A stretch of DNA of 12,736 nt, taken from positions 1 through 12,736 of the forward strand of contig QMME01000084.1 of assembly GCA_003647095.1 (NCBI GenBank), written 5' to 3'. The number at the start of each line of letters is the position of its first letter. Within the stretch, counting starts at the first letter, position 1. The notes under the pieces were generated by a model that worked only from the letters and a program-made list of their open reading frames with translations, was not told where the DNA came from and did no database searches. This stretch comes from Deltaproteobacteria bacterium (GTDB taxonomy: Bacteria > Myxococcota > B64-G9). The translations under genes and the position numbers were made by a program. Shown piece by piece: positions 1-5,912 of the stretch.

Positions 1-14
1 ACAACCTGTTGAAG

Positions 15-28
15 CGGGGACAGGCCCG
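15..28 (+). repeat. GGGGACAGG-type repeat, left copy of an inverted pair
   Basis: CGGGGACAGGCCCG at 15-28 recurs as its exact reverse complement at 1070-1083. The left copy runs into a perfect 12-nt palindrome, GGCCCGCGGGCC at 23-34. A short conserved GGGGACAGG head beside a GC-rich palindrome resembles the REP-like repeats linked to REP-associated tyrosine transposases (RAYT). The two copies flank the gene at 149-1036. No transposase is visible in the window. The match is short and could partly reflect GC-rich composition. Confidence 0.4.
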
Positions 29-57
29 CGGGCCGGGCCGCCGGCCGGACCGGAATC

Positions 58-71
58 CGGACACGTGTCCG
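58..71. promoter_or_regulatory. Perfect 14-bp palindrome, possible operator
   Basis: CGGACACGTGTCCG is its own reverse complement. The symmetry continues as AAT on the left and ATT on the right if one C (position 57) is bulged. It lies 77 bp upstream of the chosen start of the lipoprotein gene, in a region with no other gene. Its shape and place fit a dimeric regulator site. No regulator is identified, and a role is inference only. Confidence 0.3.
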
Positions 72-148
72 ATTTCCGTACACACCCTCGGCGGGTCGCC
101 TTGCCGGCAAGTCGCCACCGCGGTACTTTTCGCAGGGAGGTGAGAGCC

Positions 149-1036
149 ATGAAGGTGAAGTGGATGCTGCTGCTGCCGCTGGTGCTGGCCGCGGCCTGCT
201 CCGGCGGCGGCGAGGAGCGCCTGGAGATACGGGTGATGACCTACAACGTGCTGTGCTCCTTCTGTAACAACGAGTACGCTCCCTGGGAAGAACGGCTGGG
301 CTACTTCGCCGACATCATGCAGCGCAACGCCCCGGACCTGGCCGGGCTGCAGGAGCTGACCTGGGTCTCCGAGGTGGATCAGTTCCTCGAATTCATGGAC
401 GGCTACCGGGCCGTGTACTTCGTCGGTGACAGCCCCGGCCCGCTGGGCCTGGAAGAGTACCCGGACGCCACCATCTTCTACCGGGCCGAGCGCTTCCGGC
501 TGGAAGACAACGGCTATTACTGGTTGAGCCCCACCCCGGACGAGCCCTGGTCGGCGGGCTTTGCCGACGGCCTGCAGCTGCCGCGCCTGGTTAACTGGGC
601 GCGCTTTCTCGACATCGACAGCGGTCGGTCCTTTTACTTCATCACCACCCATTTCGACAACAACTCCCCCAGCCAGGAGCTGTCCGCTCCGCTGCTGCTG
701 GAGCGTACGGCTCCCCCGGCGGAGCGGCTGCCGGTGCTGGTCACCGGCGATTTCAACTCGCAGCCCGCCGACACGGCCTACCGGATACTGACCGAGGGAG
801 TGGCGGGCTCCGGCTTCAGGCTGAGCAACACCTTCGACATGGCCGAGCAGTGGCGGGTCGACAGCAACCTGTCACCGGCTCCGGACTACGATACCGGCAG
901 TCGCATCGATCACATCTTCGTGGCCGGTGATGCCTCCTTCGCCTGCCCGCAGTGGAGCGCCGACCTGCACGGGTACGGGCAGGGCGGCCAGTACCCTTCA
1001 GATCACTGGCCCATCAACGCCACCGTCTCCTTCTAG
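149..1036 (+). CDS. Endonuclease/exonuclease/phosphatase-family predicted lipoprotein
   Basis: This 295-aa protein belongs to the EEP (DNase I-like, Mg-dependent phosphoesterase) superfamily. The substrate cannot be told from sequence; family members cut nucleic acids, phosphoinositides, sphingomyelin or other phosphoesters. Motifs appear in family order: TYNV (31-34), GLQE with metal-binding Glu69, TTHFDNN with His168, GDFNS (200-204), SRIDHIF (251-257) and SDHWP (284-288). An N-terminal hydrophobic stretch ends in LAAAC with Cys17, a slightly non-canonical lipobox because Ala rather than Leu is at -3, followed by SGGG. It is therefore probably a lipid-anchored envelope enzyme. The frame is open back to 65, but the ATG at 149 is preferred because GGGAGG lies 8-9 nt upstream and the signal peptide starts there. 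It converges on the MetE-like gene and appears monocistronic. The fold is secure; the anchor is likely. Confidence 0.85.
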   Translation: MKVKWMLLLPLVLAAACSGGGEERLEIRVMTYNVLCSFCNNEYAPWEERLGYFADIMQRNAPDLAGLQELTWVSEVDQFLEFMDGYRAVYFVGDSPGPLGLEEYPDATIFYRAERFRLEDNGYYWLSPTPDEPWSAGFADGLQLPRLVNWARFLDIDSGRSFYFITTHFDNNSPSQELSAPLLLERTAPPAERLPVLVTGDFNSQPADTAYRILTEGVAGSGFRLSNTFDMAEQWRVDSNLSPAPDYDTGSRIDHIFVAGDASFACPQWSADLHGYGQGGQYPSDHWPINATVSF

Positions 1037-1069
1037 GTGGTCGAACCCTCCGGAAACCACCGAAACCAC

Positions 1070-1083
1070 CGGGCCTGTCCCCG
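1070..1083 (-). repeat. GGGGACAGG-type repeat, right copy of an inverted pair
   Basis: This is the exact reverse complement of 15-28. It lies in the 64-bp gap between two convergent genes (1037-1100). The same gap holds GGTGGT (1036-1041), which can pair with ACCACC (1056-1061), plus a second GAAACCACC copy at 1062-1070. CCGGG (1069-1073) can also pair with CCCGG (1080-1084), followed by only three T. These hairpins could end transcription from both sides, but no proper T-tract is present, so I do not call a terminator. Confidence 0.4.
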
Positions 1084-1100
1084 GGGTTTCTGCCGGTGTG

Positions 1101-2162
1101 TCAGCGGGTTAAGGGCTGGATGCGCTCGGCCAGGGCGTCGAGCAGGTCGAGTGCCCGCTCGGCCCGGGCCTCGCTCAGGGTGCCCAGGTCGCACGACGGG
1201 GTGAGCAGGGAACGGGCCAGGATGTCGTCGCGCCCGAGCGGACCCGCCCCGGCCAGCTCGTCGACCATCTCCAGCAGCCGCCTGGCCAGCTCCCCGGCGG
1301 AAGCGGTGTCGACGTGGTGGCTCGAGGGCACCAGCCCCCAGGCCAGCAGGCCGCCCCGGGCGAGAAATTCCTGCACCTGCCCGGCGTAGGCCAGCAGCGC
1401 CCGGCTGTAGGCGAAGGCGTCGAAGTTGAGCAGGTCGAAGCCGGCCTCCATCACCATGGGCCAGTCAGTGCCGCCGCAGACGTGGATGCCCACCAGCGCT
1501 CCTTCCTGCCGCTGCAGCGGGCGCACCACCCTGCCCAGCCGGTCGACGACGTCTGCGCGCAACACGCCCAGGTAACCGGAGGAGCCGAAGGCGGCCAGCG
1601 AGGCCTCGTCGAGGAAGATGAGCACCCGCTCCGCGTAAGGCCGGAAGCGCCGCACCAGCCAGCGGGCCTGCATCTCCACCTGGCGCAGCAGCACGTCGGA
1701 GAACGTCGGGTCGTAGTACAGCGGCCGGCCGGAGGCGTCCTCGAGGCCGAGCTGGAAGGTCACCGGGCCGGGTATGTGTACCTTGACCAGAGGATACTTC
1801 ACCCCCCTTCCGGCCAGGGCCCGGGCCGCCGGTTCGAGGGCGGCGGAGTGCTCGCCGTCGATGGCGAAGCCGTCCAGGTTGCCCGTCCGCTCGGCCTCCA
1901 GCACCCGCTGGTAGAACGCCGCCAGCTCGTCGGCCAGGTCGCGGCCGGTGTCCACGTACAGGCGCCTGCCCCGCTCGTCCACCACCAGCCCGGGCAGCCC
2001 GGAGGTGTGGGAGCCGATCATCTCCTCGAGCAGTCCCCGCCGGGGCAGCTCGGGAAAGATGGGGATCTCCTCCAGGTGCTCGAGCACCAGCCGCACCGCC
2101 CGCTCGGGGTCGGTGTGCGGCAGGGAGCCGATGAGCGTCTTGGCGCAGCGGGGCAGATCCAT
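1101..2162 (-). CDS. MetE/UroD-superfamily protein (cobalamin-independent methionine synthase-like)
   Basis: This 353-aa protein resembles the C-terminal catalytic barrel of cobalamin-independent methionine synthase and the related uroporphyrinogen decarboxylase/corrinoid methyltransferase barrels. It opens with IGSLPH (11-16), and has KVHIPGPVTF (127-136) and FLDEAS (183-188, matching the MetE DEP-type loop). The zinc ligands His227-x-Cys229 lie in GIHVCGGTDW and Cys324 in TPSCDLG. Where MetE uses a Glu as the third ligand, this protein appears to have Asp248 (LLNFDAF). It is less than half the length of full MetE and lacks the N-terminal folate domain, so the methyl donor is unknown and may be a corrinoid protein or small methyl compound. 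The ATG at 2162 has GGAGG on the minus strand 6 nt upstream. It is divergent from panB. A zinc-dependent thiol or methyl-transfer role is inferred from the retained ligands; the substrate is not known. Confidence 0.75.
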   Translation of the reverse strand: MDLPRCAKTLIGSLPHTDPERAVRLVLEHLEEIPIFPELPRRGLLEEMIGSHTSGLPGLVVDERGRRLYVDTGRDLADELAAFYQRVLEAERTGNLDGFAIDGEHSAALEPAARALAGRGVKYPLVKVHIPGPVTFQLGLEDASGRPLYYDPTFSDVLLRQVEMQARWLVRRFRPYAERVLIFLDEASLAAFGSSGYLGVLRADVVDRLGRVVRPLQRQEGALVGIHVCGGTDWPMVMEAGFDLLNFDAFAYSRALLAYAGQVQEFLARGGLLAWGLVPSSHHVDTASAGELARRLLEMVDELAGAGPLGRDDILARSLLTPSCDLGTLSEARAERALDLLDALAERIQPLTR

Positions 2163-2180
2163 GTTTTTCCTCCGGGGCCG

Positions 2181-2209
2181 ATAATAGCCCGCCGCGCCTC
2201 ACCTGGCCA
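2181..2209 (-). promoter_or_regulatory. Candidate promoter for the MetE-like gene
   Basis: Read on the minus strand, TGGCCA (2204-2209) is followed after 17 bp by TATTAT (2181-2186). The predicted start of transcription is near 2174, only about 12 nt before the ATG and just ahead of the ribosome site. The -35 box is itself a palindrome and could be chance. Confidence 0.35.
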
Positions 2210-2221
2210 GTGTCTTTCACC

Positions 2222-2250
2222 TTGACAAGCACCCGTGGTCCGGGCTTGAT
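2222..2250 (+). promoter_or_regulatory. Candidate sigma70-type promoter for panB
   Basis: A consensus -35 box, TTGACA (2222-2227), is followed after exactly 17 bp by CTTGAT (2245-2250), which matches half of the -10 consensus. It would give a leader of about 34 nt before the panB ATG at 2291, which has an AAGGGAG ribosome site at 2275-2281. It sits back to back with the candidate minus-strand promoter in the 128-bp divergent gap, so both directions could share control. Confidence 0.45.
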
Positions 2251-2290
2251 CAGGGCCAAACGTTAACCAGTCCCAAGGGAGCGCGATATC

Positions 2291-3157
2291 ATGGCCAACA
2301 AGAAGAGAAAGAAGAGCATTCTCGACCTGTACAAGATGAAGAAGGAAGGCCGCAAGGTGGTGTGGATCACCTCCTACGATTTTCCCACCGCCCAGTTCGC
2401 CGAGGCCGCCGGGGTGGACATGATCCTGGTGGGCGACTCGCTGGGCATGTGCGTATACGGCTACCCGGGCACCATCCCGGTGACCATGGACCAGTGCATA
2501 GTCCACTGCGAGGCGGTCAGGCGGGCAGCCCCCAACACCTTCGTCATGGGCGACATGCCCTTCGGCTCCTACCAGCTTTCCGAGCGCGAGGCAGTGGCCA
2601 ACGCCGTGCGCTTCCTCAAGGAGGCCGACTGCGACGCCATCAAGCTCGAGGGCGGCAAGCGGGTGATCCCGCAGATCCGGGCCATCCTCGACGCCGGCAT
2701 AGTCGTCTGCGGCCACATCGGGCTCACTCCCCAGTCCTCCGGGCAGCTCGGAGGTCACAAGGCCCAGGGGCGCACCGTGGAGTCGGCCGAGACGCTCATC
2801 GAAGACGCCGTGGCCCTGCACCAGGCGGGGATACAGCTGCTGCTGCTCGAGGCGGTGCCTCCCGAGGTGGGCAAGTTCATCGCCGAGCTGTTGCCCATCC
2901 CCGTCTACGGCATCGGCGCCGGCATGCACACCGACGGCCAGCTCATCATCGTCTCCGATCTCATCGGCCAGTTCCAGGCCTTCACCCCCAAGTTCGTCAA
3001 GAAGTACGCCAACGTGGCCGAGGTGGTCACCGGTGCCATCTCCAGCTACGCCGAGGAGGTGCGCTCGGGCGCCTTCCCCGCCGAGGAGCACTGCTACCGC
3101 ATGATCGAGGGCGAGTACCCCAAGTTCGAGAAGATGGCCGCGAAGTTCAAGAAGTGA
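2291..3157 (+). CDS. panB: 3-methyl-2-oxobutanoate hydroxymethyltransferase (ketopantoate hydroxymethyltransferase)
   Basis: PanB adds a hydroxymethyl group from 5,10-methylene-tetrahydrofolate to 2-oxoisovalerate, giving ketopantoate, the first committed step to pantothenate and CoA. The 288-aa product is slightly longer than E. coli PanB (264 aa), with a Lys-rich head (KKRKK) and tail (KFKK). Expected family residues are present: metal-binding Asp49 (VGDSLG) and Asp88 (GDMPFGSY), Lys118/Glu120 (IKLEGG), catalytic Glu187 (LLLEAVP), and the GIGAG...DGQ...VSDLIG block (207-226). The strip GYPGTIPVTMDQCIVHCEAVRRA differs from the commoner GYDSTLPVTLDDM-type wording, so this may be a divergent PanB subgroup. 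It is the first gene of a likely operon with the 421-aa protein, 33 bp downstream. No panC or panD is in the window. The family call is secure; exact substrate specificity is likely but untested. Confidence 0.9.
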   Translation: MANKKRKKSILDLYKMKKEGRKVVWITSYDFPTAQFAEAAGVDMILVGDSLGMCVYGYPGTIPVTMDQCIVHCEAVRRAAPNTFVMGDMPFGSYQLSEREAVANAVRFLKEADCDAIKLEGGKRVIPQIRAILDAGIVVCGHIGLTPQSSGQLGGHKAQGRTVESAETLIEDAVALHQAGIQLLLLEAVPPEVGKFIAELLPIPVYGIGAGMHTDGQLIIVSDLIGQFQAFTPKFVKKYANVAEVVTGAISSYAEEVRSGAFPAEEHCYRMIEGEYPKFEKMAAKFKK

Positions 3158-3190
3158 TGTTTCCCCCCTACCCGTAAAGGAGTGCAGGTC

Positions 3191-4456
3191 ATGTCAGATC
3201 TCAGGGAAAGACTCAGGATCTCCGACGAACACGTCAAGGCCATAAACGACTTCCTGCTCGATCCGGGCAACGAGGTGATCAACGAGGTGCTGCGCCTGGT
3301 GGAGAAGTTCGGCGGCCCCGAGGAGATCAACCGCCGGGCCCGCGAGGCCCGCCGGCTCGACAACCTGCTGGCCCGGCTCAAGGAGTCGGGTTCGAGCTAC
3401 CTGGCCGACGTCGAGTGGCTGATGGAGCAGCGCGACCGCGGCGCCTTCGTCTCCAGGGCCGACTACCGCCGCCGGGTGCTGGGCGACAAGGCCGACACCA
3501 TGAGCCTCGACGCGGAGCACGCCGTCACCCTGGAGATCAGCGCCTTGCAATACTTTCCCTTCCTCGTCGCCGAAGCGAAGGAGGCCATCGAGAAAAAGAA
3601 CCTCATGCCCGGCCGCTACATCCGCGTGCGGGCCATGAAGGAACAGGTCGAGGACAACGGCGACATCCTGGCCGTGGCCGCGGCCATGCAGGTGCTCGGC
3701 GCTTCCTACGTAGAGACCCTCGATACCAAGGGCACCGACGGCTCCAACGTGCACCTGGGCGGCCCCGAGACCATCACCGGCTACTTCGGCGGCGTGGGCC
3801 AGCCCAACCGCCACGCGCTCGACTGGGCCGAGGAGTTCCTGCACTACTACACCAAGTACGGCATCCGCCAGGTGCTCAACGTCAATCCCGGCACCGTGCT
3901 CGTCGGTTACCTGCTGCACAAGCTGGGCATCGACAACGAGTTCAAGATCTCGGTCTACATGGGCAACGACAACCCCTACGCCTGCCTGTGGACACTGCTG
4001 GGGGCACGCCTGTTCGCCCGCGCGGACGGCACCACCTCGCTTATCGGCTTCAACCTGGCCAACTCCGTGGACAATGACACCATCCGCAAGACCTCGTATA
4101 TCCGGCGCCAGCTCGGCTTCGAGAAGGTCGTCCGCATCGAGCACCACATCGTGGAGACCTGGAAGTCGATCGTGGTGCAGCCCTACGACCGGCTCGAGGA
4201 ACTGGTGGAGGTGGCCCGGGAGGTTCCCAACATCTCCGCCAAGCACGAGGGCGGCGTGCCCGAGGTGGAGCCGACCCTGGAGCATCCCTCGGACATCCTC
4301 GACTACTTCATGGCCAAGTCCGACGTCGAGGCCCAGGGGCTGATGCCGGCGCTCGAGCGCAACTACCTGGAGAAGCACCGGGCGGTCAACCGCACCGCCG
4401 ACGCGCTCACCCGGGCCGGCATCGACGTCGTCTGCGCGCCCAACCTGCACAAGTAA
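3191..4456 (+). CDS. Unrecognised 421-aa protein of the panB operon, possible alpha/beta barrel
   Basis: I do not recognise this family. The product is soluble, with no signal peptide or membrane segment. Residues 1-100 look helical and charged; from about 140 onward the pattern alternates short hydrophobic strands and helices, as in an alpha/beta barrel. Stretches that look like active-site loops are VRAMKEQVEDNGD (146-158), ETLDTKGTDGSNVHLGGPET (175-194), NVNPGTVLVGY (230-240), YMGNDNPY (256-263), GFNLANSVDNDT (286-297) and RIEHHIVETWK (315-325). It lacks the usual nicotinate phosphoribosyltransferase motifs. The outline is loosely like B12-dependent mutase barrels, but no diagnostic motif supports that. 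An upstream GTG at 3182 is in frame, but the ATG at 3191 is preferred because AAAGGAG (3176-3182) lies 8 nt before it. It follows panB by 33 bp, so it is probably co-transcribed and may act in a linked one-carbon or branched-acid step (inference). Confidence 0.8.
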   Translation: MSDLRERLRISDEHVKAINDFLLDPGNEVINEVLRLVEKFGGPEEINRRAREARRLDNLLARLKESGSSYLADVEWLMEQRDRGAFVSRADYRRRVLGDKADTMSLDAEHAVTLEISALQYFPFLVAEAKEAIEKKNLMPGRYIRVRAMKEQVEDNGDILAVAAAMQVLGASYVETLDTKGTDGSNVHLGGPETITGYFGGVGQPNRHALDWAEEFLHYYTKYGIRQVLNVNPGTVLVGYLLHKLGIDNEFKISVYMGNDNPYACLWTLLGARLFARADGTTSLIGFNLANSVDNDTIRKTSYIRRQLGFEKVVRIEHHIVETWKSIVVQPYDRLEELVEVAREVPNISAKHEGGVPEVEPTLEHPSDILDYFMAKSDVEAQGLMPALERNYLEKHRAVNRTADALTRAGIDVVCAPNLHK

Positions 4457-4465
4457 GCGGCCATC

Positions 4466-5230
4466 TTGCCACCGGGATTGGCAGGCGGGCTTCACTTCCG
4501 GGCGGGCACCTGGCCGCCGGCGGACGATAAAATCACCCTGCTGTTCGTGCACGGCGCCGGCAGCTCCGGGGCCTTCTGGAGCGATTACCTGGAGGCCTTT
4601 GCCGGCCTGAACACCCTGGCGCCGGATCTGCCCGGCCGCGGGGGCAGCGGTGGAGAACCGGGTGGCGACATCGCCTCCCGGGCGGCCGCCGTCGAGCGCT
4701 TCGTCGACGCCCTGGAACTCGAGCGGGTGGTGCCGGTGGGCTTCAGCATGGGCGGAGCCGTCGTCATCGAGATGCTGCTGCGCCGCCCGGGCGCGTACCC
4801 GGCGGCGGTGCTGCTGTCCACGGGCGCGAAGCTGCGGGTCATGCCGGAGATCCTCGACCTCATCGCCAGCGACTACGACGCCTACCTGTCCGGGGCGGCA
4901 CGCCTGGTGGCCTCGCCGGACACGCCGCCGGAGACGATCGCCCCGGCGCTGGCCGACCGGGCCTCCTGTCCGCCTCCGGTGGCCCTTTCCGACTTCCGGG
5001 CCTGCGACGCCTTCGACCGCCGCCCGGACATAGGGGGCATCGAGGTGCCGGTGCTGGTGCAGGCCGGCCGCGACGACCTGCTCACCCCGCCGCACTTCGC
5101 CGAATACCTGGCCGGGCATCTGCCCCGGGGCCGGCTGCGGCTGTTCGCGCGAGCGGGGCACTTCCTGCCCGTGGAGCGGCGGGACGATGTCGTGGGCTCG
5201 ATAAAAGATTTTACGAAAAATACATCATAG
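4466..5230 (+). CDS. Alpha/beta-fold hydrolase, substrate unknown
   Basis: This 254-aa cytoplasmic protein has the features of the alpha/beta hydrolase family: oxyanion-hole HGAGSSG (29-35), APDLPGRGGS (52-61), nucleophile elbow GFSMGG with Ser94, an acid at Asp204 (or Asp203) in GRDDLLTPP, and His232 in RAGHFLP. The region 125-190 is the variable cap and has no clear relation I can name, so the ester, amide or other substrate is unknown. There is no ATG upstream of the fold. The only reasonable start is TTG at 4466, three codons after the in-frame TAA of the preceding gene and without a clear ribosome site, which suggests translational coupling. It is likely the last gene of the panB operon. 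An alternative TTG at 4478 would remove four residues. Confidence 0.8.
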   Translation: MPPGLAGGLHFRAGTWPPADDKITLLFVHGAGSSGAFWSDYLEAFAGLNTLAPDLPGRGGSGGEPGGDIASRAAAVERFVDALELERVVPVGFSMGGAVVIEMLLRRPGAYPAAVLLSTGAKLRVMPEILDLIASDYDAYLSGAARLVASPDTPPETIAPALADRASCPPPVALSDFRACDAFDRRPDIGGIEVPVLVQAGRDDLLTPPHFAEYLAGHLPRGRLRLFARAGHFLPVERRDDVVGSIKDFTKNTS

Positions 5231-5239
5231 GCTGCGGCA

Positions 5240-5269
5240 TTGACCCGCCGCAGCTGTTGCCCTTACAAT
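5240..5269 (+). promoter_or_regulatory. Promoter predicting a leaderless transcript
   Basis: TTGACC (5240-5245) and TACAAT (5264-5269) are separated by 18 bp and match the -35 and -10 consensus at five of six positions each. The predicted first transcribed base is 5276-5277, at the ATG of the next gene. That ATG has no Shine-Dalgarno sequence (CCCCC precedes it), which agrees with a leaderless mRNA. The spacing is direct observation; leaderless use is inference. Confidence 0.5.
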
Positions 5270-5276
5270 TACCCCC

Positions 5277-5912
5277 ATGAAAGAGAAATCGCTACTGCTG
5301 ATCCTGGTGGGATTGCTGGTGCCCGCCTCCCTGCCGGCGGCCAGCGTAGAGGCCAGCTGGGACGCGGTCACCCTGGATGTGAACGGCCAGGCCGAGTCCG
5401 TCTCCCACTACGTGCTCTACTATGGTACCAGCCCGCGGCCCGGGGGCGTGACCCATCCTTCCGACGGCTCGTTCTCCTACGACCGGCAGGTCAACGTGGG
5501 CAACGTCACCCAGGTGCAACGCGACGATCTTCAGGGGGGCCAGACCTACTACTTCGCCGTGGCCGCGGTGGACGTGGGTGGCAACGTCTCCGACTATTCC
5601 GGCGAGGTGTCGGTGGACATCCCGGTGGAACCTGATGGTGGCCCCGCCGACGCCGGCCCCGACGCCGGCCCCGACGCCGGTGGTGATCCCGGGGCCGACC
5701 CCGGAGCCGATCCGGGCGCCGATCCCGGGGCCGATCCCGGGGCCGACCAGGGCGGTGTCAGCGACGGTGCTCCCGCCGACCAGGCGGGGGCGGACGCCGG
5801 TACCGAGCCGGTCGTCGAGGGAAGCTGCTCCTGCTCGAGCCCGGCCGGCGGTGGCCCGGCGCTGCTTTTGCTCCTGTTGCTGGTATTCCTGCCGCGGCGC
5901 AGGCGCACATGA
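5277..5912 (+). CDS. Secreted FN3-domain protein with MYXO-CTERM-like sorting tail
   Basis: This 211-aa protein is probably exported and held at the cell surface. It has a signal peptide (1-22, cut near PAA/S), one fibronectin type III-like domain (about 24-115; HYVLYYGTSP, TYYFAVAAVDVGGNVSDYSGEVSV), then a low-complexity spacer of DAGP and PGAD repeats (124-157). The end is CSCSS (184-188), GGG, an eight-residue hydrophobic core and RRRR, matching the general plan of MYXO-CTERM signals, in which a Cys-containing motif is processed by a rhomboid-like peptidase and the tail is removed. The FN3 domain suggests binding, but no ligand is indicated. It overlaps the DUF362 gene by 4 nt (ATGA), so the pair is co-translated. 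There is no ribosome site; see the promoter at 5240-5269. I am confident of the architecture, less so of the exact sorting class. Confidence 0.8.
   Translation: MKEKSLLLILVGLLVPASLPAASVEASWDAVTLDVNGQAESVSHYVLYYGTSPRPGGVTHPSDGSFSYDRQVNVGNVTQVQRDDLQGGQTYYFAVAAVDVGGNVSDYSGEVSVDIPVEPDGGPADAGPDAGPDAGGDPGADPGADPGADPGADPGADQGGVSDGAPADQAGADAGTEPVVEGSCSCSSPAGGGPALLLLLLLVFLPRRRRT
5646..5747 (+). repeat. In-frame tandem repeats coding DAGP and PGAD units
   Basis: About three units coding Asp-Ala-Gly-Pro (5646-5681) are followed by five 12-nt units coding Pro-Gly-Ala-Asp (5688-5747). The units differ mainly at wobble bases (CCC/CCG, GGG/GGA/GGC, GAC/GAT), so the amino-acid sequence is more uniform than the DNA. 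This suggests selection for an extended acidic linker rather than a very recent DNA duplication. Copy number may vary between strains. Confidence 0.85.

Noticed and set aside
2018..3091. A 357-codon minus-strand frame over panB
   Set aside because: It lies opposite a secure panB and overlaps the MetE-like gene in another frame; no recognisable domain.
3191..4456. Possible nicotinate phosphoribosyltransferase, considered from length and genomic setting
   Set aside because: The expected PncB motifs, such as the conserved His-containing and DSGDL-type segments, are absent.
3194..5161. A 655-codon minus-strand open frame across the 421-aa protein and hydrolase genes
   Set aside because: It crosses two well-supported plus-strand genes, is His/Gly/Val/Asp-rich and shows no motifs.
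5646..5747. Possible CRISPR or intergenic satellite from the 12-nt tandem units
   Set aside because: The units are in frame inside a gene, vary at wobble positions and code a regular DAGP/PGAD stalk.
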